This document shows, one piece after another, positions 15,571 through 20,953 of a DNA stretch of 20,953 nt. Source of the DNA: a virus. Location: IMG/VR virus record IMGVR_UViG_3300000116_000308, positions 1 through 20,953 of that record; one strand, written 5' to 3'. The translations under genes and the position numbers were made by a program. Each line of letters begins with the position of its first letter. Position 1 is the stretch's first letter. The notes beneath the pieces were generated by a model. It worked only from the letters and a program-made list of their open reading frames with translations. It was not told the DNA's origin and searched no databases.

Positions 15571-16238
15571 TATGTACCACTTATTTTGCCTACATTGGCT
15601 GTTGCTACTGTGTTAACTTTTCCTATATTTGCTGATGCTAAACCCATTATATCATGACTATAACCAGTTGCTAAAGTATAATCAATTTGTAAAGTACTAC
15701 CAAAATTAATACCTACATCAAATGATCCATCACCAGTATCTGCATCAGCATAATCTGAATCTGCTTCTACTAAAGCTATCCCAAAATGATCATTATTTTT
15801 TATATCATTTAAAGCATCTGAAGTTAATGTAAAATTATTATCTGCACTAGTATTCCAAGATTCTAATTCATTTGTGTATGTAGTACTATAATCTAAATTA
15901 TTAAAATCATCATCTGCTAAAATAGCGCTTCCATCACCCCCAAATGCTGTGCTTTTTACACCTATAACATCAGCATCAGTACTTATACCTGCCCCTCTTA
16001 TTTTTAATGTAGCAGAACTAATAGTACTTGTTATACCAGCTGTATTAAACACTAAGAAAGTTCTTATATATCTCATAGCACCCCCACCTCTACCTGCACT
16101 TCTAAACCACTGAATTGCAAAACTTATCTCACCTGTAGCATCAACATGAGTACCAGTAGTTGCATCACGAGCAGCTGCTTGGGTAGTTTGAGTAGTACCA
16201 GTTATATATCCTTTACCAATAGCATTTATTGTAGGCAT
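15570..16238 (-). CDS. Beta-rich virion protein, possible surface or carbohydrate-binding module
   Basis: In this 222-residue protein, residues about 55-190 resemble DNRLRE/CBM-type beta-sandwich modules: RYIRTFLVFNTAGI followed by ISSATLKIRG near the start, then LNDIKNNDHFGIALVEADSD and GSTLQIDYTLA at the end. The last 25 residues (IMGLASANIGKVNTVATANV, then GKISG) are a repeat tail that I know from several marine phage surface proteins. This would suit a receptor-binding or decorating part of the fibre apparatus. It is adjacent to the methyltransferase gene upstream (TAAATG junction) and overlaps the next gene by one base. The module assignment is by pattern only, and a plain structural role is possible. 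Confidence 0.6.
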   Translation of the reverse strand: MPTINAIGKGYITGTTQTTQAAARDATTGTHVDATGEISFAIQWFRSAGRGGGAMRYIRTFLVFNTAGITSTISSATLKIRGAGISTDADVIGVKSTAFGGDGSAILADDDFNNLDYSTTYTNELESWNTSADNNFTLTSDALNDIKNNDHFGIALVEADSDYADADTGDGSFDVGINFGSTLQIDYTLATGYSHDIMGLASANIGKVNTVATANVGKISGT

Positions 16239-16805
16239 TTAAAATTCTTTTTTAGGTAAATAATACTTATTTAAATTAAAGTAATTATTTACAGGAGGAT
16301 TAATATTTAATATTTGATAAGTTACATTTGGTATGTTATAAAAATTAGTTTCAGAAGGTTCATTATTCCACCAAGTTACTTTTGCTCCTTCTTTTACTAA
16401 ACTACTTAATGAAGAACTAAATTTATTCATATCTTGATCTCCAAAAGTATCATAAAATACGCCATCATAAGTTGATAAAGAATCTTTTACACTATACCAA
16501 CTACCAGTTATAATAGTTACATTTGATTTACTGGCTGCCCATTCTTGAGCTTTAGTAATTATTTGAGGATGGTTTTCAATTATTGTATGCGAATTAATTG
16601 AATGAGAATGCATGTAACCTGCTGATATACCCATTCCAAATCCTATTTCTAATATGTCTCCGCCTCCTTCACAAACATAAGCAGCTGAAGCTGACATTAG
16701 GGAATCTTCCCAATCCATCATTACTTCTCTATTACTACCAAAGGCTTTATCTGTATAATAGATTTTATCTGATTCGAATATTAATGTTTCTTCTAAATAT
16801 CCCAT
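16239..16805 (-). CDS. SAM-dependent methyltransferase, guanidinoacetate/arginine N-methyltransferase-like
   Basis: This 188-residue Rossmann-fold methyltransferase has motif I as ILEIGFGMGISA (51-62), the acidic end of strand 2 as HTIIENHP with E77, and YDGVFYDTFGD (113-123) after strand 4. The order VMMDWED (28-34), then the GFGMxIxA loop, then DGxxYDT is the pattern of guanidinoacetate methyltransferase (GAMT) and the related yeast RMT2 arginine methyltransferase. E33 (in DWE) and D119 (in YDT) align with the two acidic residues that bind the guanidino group in GAMT. The protein is shorter than GAMT (about 236), chiefly at the N-terminus. It overlaps the fibre gene stop by one base (TAATG), so it is made with fibre proteins. 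Possible targets are an arginine side chain of a virion protein or a small guanidino compound. The fold is secure, the substrate is not. Confidence 0.85.
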   Translation of the reverse strand: MGYLEETLIFESDKIYYTDKAFGSNREVMMDWEDSLMSASAAYVCEGGGDILEIGFGMGISAGYMHSHSINSHTIIENHPQIITKAQEWAASKSNVTIITGSWYSVKDSLSTYDGVFYDTFGDQDMNKFSSSLSSLVKEGAKVTWWNNEPSETNFYNIPNVTYQILNINPPVNNYFNLNKYYLPKKEF

Positions 16806-19800
16806 TATGCGTTAACTTCTACGAATGTACTATCCGGATTAAACCATATTTGACCATTTGAGGCATCTAAACAATATCCTACAATTCTTACTATATTACC
16901 ATTACCTGAAGGGGCAGTTGCACTAACATCTCCTGCTGTGGTTGTTAAATATAAAGCATCACCTACAGCTCCTGGATCATGATCTAAAGTAACCATACCT
17001 CTTAATAATACTCCATTAATGTCTGAAGCTGCTCCTAATGCTACTCCTAATAATCCATCAGATTTTGTATTATCGTCTGCATCTGCTAATTCCCAAGTAC
17101 CATTTGATTTATAATGGTATATAGCTCCTGCAGTCATTGATGTTGTTCCCCCAAATTTGACTATATCACCTTTAGCTTCTCCATCAGTTGTGCCTGTTAT
17201 ACTGTGTTGTGTTAATCCTGCTTGACCTGTTATAGTACCACTTGAACTTATATTACCTGAAGCTGTTACGTGACCACTGCCTATTATAACTTTATCACTA
17301 ACACTATTATTAAAAGTTATATTACCACCATCTGGGTTAACATGTAAATTAGAAACAGCACCATTATTTCTAGCCATTATTTCGTTATTATCTATAATAA
17401 CATTGGTAGAATTTGTTAATCCTGCTTGGAAAGCATGTCCTGTACTTGATACACTAGCATCTGTAGTTGATGATAATCTTAAAGTATTAGCTGTAACTGT
17501 GCCACTTGAGCTTATATTGCCTGAGGCTGTTACATTTCCTTCAACTTCTAAATGACCAGTACCAGTTGTTGGTCCAGTTTTTACTTTTAATGAGCCAGAT
17601 ATATGCACAGTATCAGGTTCAACACTATGTTGCCTCATGAAGAATTTCATTAAAGGCGTCTCTAAACTACCTCTTTGGATTTGTAATTCATATTGCGCAT
17701 TTGCATTTATTACAGGATAGGTTTTATTTGCAGCAGAAGGTCCAAAATGAAGTATATGATTTGCAAAACTTCCTTCACCAAGAAAAATATTATCTCGTGA
17801 TGAAATTGTTCCACCTGTTAAAATTGTAGAAGTACTACTACCACTTATATTACCTGAGGCTGTTATATTTGTATCTACATTAAAAGATGTTCCTCTTAAT
17901 TTTGTTTTTCTATTATCTTGACTAATGACAAGTTGACCATCATAATGGATAGCTTCCATGTCAGACGCTATTAATTTAGTAGTACCACTAAGTATTGCAT
18001 TAGCACTAAATGTTTTTGCTCCACTAAATGTTTGTGTTCCTGTCAGGTGAGCAGTGTTTGATGATAAATATGCATCTGCAATGGCAGTACCTTGCCAAGT
18101 ACCAGTTCCAATAGTACCTACTGTGGTAATATTTGAAGTACCTGCAAATGTTGAAATTGCTGTGTTTTCTACATTAGTTAAATTTGAACCAATAATTGTA
18201 CCACTTGAACTTATATTACCTGAGGCTGTTATATGATTATTTACAGTTAAAGATTTATCTTGATCTATAGTTGCTGCTAAAGCTGTTGCACTGGTAGTAT
18301 TTGGTGTGACATGAAATTCAAGTTTACTACCTCCATTAGCTTCAGATGCATGATCTTCTGTTGCAACACCTTTTATTCTTAAAGTAGTTCCATCATCATC
18401 TTCATTATTGAAAGCTATTTGTCCTAGTTCATCACCATCTGCTACTGTAGTACTTGCATCTAAAAGTGTTAATGCAGGTGTTGTTCCTTCTATAACCACA
18501 CTATCTGCTAAATAAACACGATCAAAACTACGTTTCATGTAAATTTGCCGCATAAAAGTATTATCATGCATAGTACCTATAGCAAACTCATCATTATCTT
18601 CATTGTAAACTATTTTTGCTCCATATTGAGGAGAGTCAACATCGTAAGTTCCTGTCTCATAAAATGTTATACCGCCGCCGCTAGCATCATCACCATTTTG
18701 ACAGTCAATAGAAATCCAATTATTTGATGTATCACCTGCGCCCCCAATTCTTAAATTACCTTGTAATGTAGTATCACCACTTATTATATCGTTAAAAGTA
18801 GTAGCACCATGTATCTGATTATTACTAGATGCACTTATAATTATTCTAATACCTTTTAGTTTTTTAGTGTCCCCTAATGTAATGTCATCTGCAAAATTTG
18901 AAGTACTAGCTATATCTAATGTGTTAGCTTTTATTTCTCCACTTGCACTTATATTACCATACACAGTTAACATATTAGTAGTATCAGGCGTTCCTCCTAT
19001 TGCAATACGTGCATTTTCATTTGCTGTTCCACCGGACGCCGATACCATAAAATGGTTAACAGAGGCTGGGTTAGTAATGCCGGCATTAATTATTAAACCA
19101 CCTTGTCCTATTCCAAACGTGTATTCATTTCCAGGATAGTCAAAGAATATTCCTGCGGTACTAGAGGCCATACGAATATCATCGCCTATAAATAAGTCAT
19201 CACTTATTGTTAAATCATCACAAAATATATCACCACTTGCACTTATGTTACCTGAGGCTGTTATATTAGTTGCTTTTATATCACCATCTACAGTTAATAA
19301 TGAATCACTTACTGTATTTGTTCCAATAGCCATTTTATTAGCTCCGGCATCTACAAATAATAAATGAGTATCAGAATTTGATTCTACTCTAAAATCAACC
19401 GGTGCTTGGCCCCCCTCATTAATCGTAACTCCTGCTGATGAAAATCTAGCTGCTTCTACACCATTAGCATTTATTTTCCAATAATCATCATTATTAGCTA
19501 TTATTCGTGTACCAGATGATCCTACAAAAATTTCACCATTATTAGATAATTCAATGTTACCATCCATACTTAACGCACCTGATACATTTAAAGAACCAGT
19601 ACGTTTATGAATATCACCAGAATCATCTCCAAAATCTGTTGAACCTGATAAGGTTTGAGTTGTTATATTAGTAACTGAAGTAGAAACTATGTAATTTTCA
19701 GCTGTTAAATTTTTAAAAGTAAAACTATTAACACTAACTGAACTTGAACCATAAAATAATTTACCATTATCAAGATTAATTGCTAATTCTCCATCTGCTA

Positions 19801-19855
19801 ATCCTGATGGGACTGATGTTCCTGTTCCTCTTTTTATTTGTATTGTACTTGCCAT
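16805..19855 (-). CDS. Large repeat-containing tail fibre protein
   Basis: This is a 1016-residue protein. The N-terminus STIQIKRGTGTSVPSGLADG, followed by ELAINLDNGKLFYG (to about residue 36), is the common fibre attachment motif. The shaft holds at least six copies of TASGNIS[AS]SG near residues 198, 298, 540, 661, 774 and 861, separated by variable beta segments. The last ~110 residues (AIYHYKSNGTWELADADDNT, then DGLLGVALG, VLLRGMVTLDHDPGAVGDAL and FNPDSTFVEV) form a conserved C-terminal domain found in other marine phage fibre proteins. It probably forms a trimeric fibre that contacts the host. It is followed, with one base of overlap, by the methyltransferase gene. Shaft repeats are also DNA-level repeats and may allow length change by recombination. 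No lyase or peptidase site was seen. Confidence 0.8.
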   Translation of the reverse strand: MASTIQIKRGTGTSVPSGLADGELAINLDNGKLFYGSSSVSVNSFTFKNLTAENYIVSTSVTNITTQTLSGSTDFGDDSGDIHKRTGSLNVSGALSMDGNIELSNNGEIFVGSSGTRIIANNDDYWKINANGVEAARFSSAGVTINEGGQAPVDFRVESNSDTHLLFVDAGANKMAIGTNTVSDSLLTVDGDIKATNITASGNISASGDIFCDDLTISDDLFIGDDIRMASSTAGIFFDYPGNEYTFGIGQGGLIINAGITNPASVNHFMVSASGGTANENARIAIGGTPDTTNMLTVYGNISASGEIKANTLDIASTSNFADDITLGDTKKLKGIRIIISASSNNQIHGATTFNDIISGDTTLQGNLRIGGAGDTSNNWISIDCQNGDDASGGGITFYETGTYDVDSPQYGAKIVYNEDNDEFAIGTMHDNTFMRQIYMKRSFDRVYLADSVVIEGTTPALTLLDASTTVADGDELGQIAFNNEDDDGTTLRIKGVATEDHASEANGGSKLEFHVTPNTTSATALAATIDQDKSLTVNNHITASGNISSSGTIIGSNLTNVENTAISTFAGTSNITTVGTIGTGTWQGTAIADAYLSSNTAHLTGTQTFSGAKTFSANAILSGTTKLIASDMEAIHYDGQLVISQDNRKTKLRGTSFNVDTNITASGNISGSSTSTILTGGTISSRDNIFLGEGSFANHILHFGPSAANKTYPVINANAQYELQIQRGSLETPLMKFFMRQHSVEPDTVHISGSLKVKTGPTTGTGHLEVEGNVTASGNISSSGTVTANTLRLSSTTDASVSSTGHAFQAGLTNSTNVIIDNNEIMARNNGAVSNLHVNPDGGNITFNNSVSDKVIIGSGHVTASGNISSSGTITGQAGLTQHSITGTTDGEAKGDIVKFGGTTSMTAGAIYHYKSNGTWELADADDNTKSDGLLGVALGAASDINGVLLRGMVTLDHDPGAVGDALYLTTTAGDVSATAPSGNGNIVRIVGYCLDASNGQIWFNPDSTFVEVNA
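17235..19268 (-). repeat. Dispersed in-gene repeat family in the fibre gene (six copies)
   Basis: Copies of about 25-40 bases lie near 17235-17272, 17499-17534, 17838-17868, 18198-18235, 18937-18960 and 19229-19268. On the plus strand they share CCACTTGAACTTATATTACC-type sequence, followed in most by TGAGGCTGTTA, and encode the TASGNISxSG motif. Spacing is irregular but always in frame. The copies are close enough at DNA level to recombine. Confidence 0.85.
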
Positions 19856-19867
19856 ATATTATAAATA

Positions 19868-20395
19868 TTAGAAGGTCCCCCCATCCAAAGTTGCATCGTT
19901 TATATTACCTTTAAGTTGTATGTCAGTATTACCATCACCAATTCGAGCATAATTATTATTTCCATTTAAATTAAAATCATGAAAAAGGGTACCACTAATA
20001 AATGTACCTATTCTGCCTGTAGTTGTGTATTTACTGTAAGTTGAATCATCATCTGGGTGCATTACAGCATCAGGACGAACAATGTTAGTTTTACCTGTGT
20101 CTCCACCTTTTAAATTTCTAGAAATAGTGTTGATTGTTTTTCCTTCTTTTAAAGTATCTAAGTCACCTTTATTAAAAGGAGTCCCACCAATAAAAATTGT
20201 ATTTGCATCAAATTCACCCGTAGAGGCTGATATTGTAGTACATATTATTCTGCCAAATGATCCTGTAGATGTAACTGTAATATCTGTAACTGTGGGGTTG
20301 ACTAAAGAACCAGTACCATCCTTAAGAGTACCACCATCAGTTTGTAATAATCGTTGGTAAGTGTCCTGTATATTTTGACCTGTTAGGTTAGCCAT
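19868..20395 (-). CDS. Short fibre-type structural protein
   Basis: This is a 175-residue protein. The N-terminus MANLTGQNIQDTYQRLLQTD, then GGTLKDGTGSLV, is a form I know from the first protein of marine phage fibre blocks. The middle has strand-turn stretches (ITVTSTGSFGRIICTTISAS). The end reads ARIGDGNTDIQLKGNINDAT, then LDGGTF, sharing the DGG[ST]F ending with the other short fibre protein of this block (15570-15076). It lies 12 bases before the large fibre gene. Both context and composition support a virion part, perhaps a connector between baseplate and fibre. No enzymatic domain is visible. Confidence 0.65.
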   Translation of the reverse strand: MANLTGQNIQDTYQRLLQTDGGTLKDGTGSLVNPTVTDITVTSTGSFGRIICTTISASTGEFDANTIFIGGTPFNKGDLDTLKEGKTINTISRNLKGGDTGKTNIVRPDAVMHPDDDSTYSKYTTTGRIGTFISGTLFHDFNLNGNNNYARIGDGNTDIQLKGNINDATLDGGTF

Positions 20396-20406
20396 TTAAA
20401 ACCATT

Positions 20407-20953
20407 TTATTTTTTACTTTCTAATATCTTTAAAACGCCATTAATAACTTTTTCAGTGTTATTAACTGTGTTTTCTTTAAGATAAGTAGCAACTATATTA
20501 TTTAATTTGTTTCTTTTGTATGATATATTATCAATGTTAATGTCTTCTTTTATAAGAAGTTTAAATAAGTTAACCACATGTTTCTTTTCAGATTTTGTAA
20601 CCTGTTGTGGTTTTATTGTCGCTTTAGCTTCTAAAATTGGTTTTTGGGTTGTTTGGGTTTTTACTTCTACAGTAACTTTTCGGCTTGTTTCAACTTCAAA
20701 ATCACTTTGCCATGGAGTAAAGAATGTGTCTTCAGCAATTACTTCTAAACGAATATTACCACTAGTATCTTCATCTATAAGGCCTTTAAGTTTTCTAATT
20801 GGTATTTCGCATTTACCCTTAGAATTAATAGAACCGTTAAAAAGTAAAGAGTAGTCTTGGGTTTCGACTACTAATCTTGCTTTTGATTTTTTTAAACTTG
20901 CACCTTGAAGTGAAATATTACACTCAAATAGTTCAGTTTTATCTGTAAATAAT
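20407..20953 (-). CDS. Conserved hypothetical phage protein, C-terminal part, cut by the right edge
   Basis: A frame with no stop runs from the right edge to TAA at 20409-20407, giving 181 codons with no start in the window. The visible product begins LFTDKTELFECNISLQGASL, has a beta-rich first half (KARLVVETQDYSLLFNGSIN, then KCEIPIRKLKGLI, LEVIAEDTFFTPWQSDFEVE), then a lysine/threonine linker (TVEVKTQTTQKPIL) and a helical C-terminus rich in Lys and Asn (VNLFKLLIKEDINIDNISYK, ending LKILESKK). It lies 11 bases before the first fibre gene on the same strand. The beta half resembles a conserved protein of marine myoviruses, but I know no function. A plus-strand frame over the same bases is its shadow. 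Confidence 0.7.
   Translation of the reverse strand, partial: LFTDKTELFECNISLQGASLKKSKARLVVETQDYSLLFNGSINSKGKCEIPIRKLKGLIDEDTSGNIRLEVIAEDTFFTPWQSDFEVETSRKVTVEVKTQTTQKPILEAKATIKPQQVTKSEKKHVVNLFKLLIKEDINIDNISYKRNKLNNIVATYLKENTVNNTEKVINGVLKILESKK

Noticed and set aside
17235-19268. Repeated 25-40-base units that could suggest a CRISPR array
   Set aside because: Spacing is irregular and always in frame, copies are imperfect, and they encode the fibre motif TASGNISxSG.
2273-20360. Other plus-strand open frames of 60-92 codons (for example 2273-2506, 7458-7736, 18867-19139, 20082-20360)
   Set aside because: All lie wholly or mainly inside well-supported minus-strand genes and look like antisense translations of low-complexity AT-rich coding sequence.
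20507-20854. A 115-codon open frame on the plus strand near the right edge
   Set aside because: It lies opposite an open minus-strand frame (20953-20407) with better protein character and the same direction as all other genes; the plus product is a hydrophobic, serine-rich shadow.

Overview
This window is a piece of a tailed-phage genome: the late tail-morphogenesis region of a contractile-tailed (myovirus, T4-like in the wide sense) virus. It is strongly AT-rich, and every supported gene lies on the minus strand, so genes are transcribed from high to low coordinates. The tail sheath, tail tube, gp26-type protein, tape measure and LysM baseplate protein are recognisable, and the surrounding structural genes resemble those I know from uncultured marine T4-like phages. 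Almost no start codon has a Shine-Dalgarno sequence. The leaders are A/T-rich, as is typical of Bacteroidetes (for example Flavobacteria), so a marine Bacteroidetes host is a reasonable inference but is not proven.

Layout in transcription order (right to left). First comes a gene cut by the right edge (20953-20407). A host-recognition and fibre block follows (20395-15076): a short fibre-type protein, a 1016-residue fibre with repeated TASGNISxSG modules, a small methyltransferase resembling guanidinoacetate methyltransferase, a beta-rich protein that may bind surfaces, and a second short fibre protein. Then come a 75-residue coiled-coil protein (15028-14801), the tail sheath (14721-12004) and the tail tube (11964-11479). 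Next is a gp26-type gene (11383-10622) followed in the +1 frame by an 81-codon open extension with no usable start. This sits directly upstream of the tape measure gene (10338-8698), which is the position and arrangement of a frameshifted tail-assembly chaperone. Five baseplate or tail-tip proteins follow (8674-1423), including a repeat protein, a LysM protein and a hub candidate. The block ends with a compact family A DNA polymerase-like protein (1402-113) and the first 24 codons of another gene cut by the left edge.

How the genes work together. Sheath and tube form the contractile tail. The tape measure sets tube length, with the gp26/extension pair as its likely chaperones. The LysM, hub and large baseplate proteins build the tail tip. 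The fibre block makes the adsorption apparatus. Two hairpin terminators bracket the gp26/extension cassette. A recurrent TATATNTATA-type element precedes several genes and is the best candidate for a late promoter. The most notable points are the probable +1 or -2 programmed frameshift, the guanidino-methyltransferase-like gene inside the fibre cluster, and the exonuclease-degenerate polymerase with an altered steric-gate position. No tRNA, CRISPR array, insertion sequence or integrase was seen.
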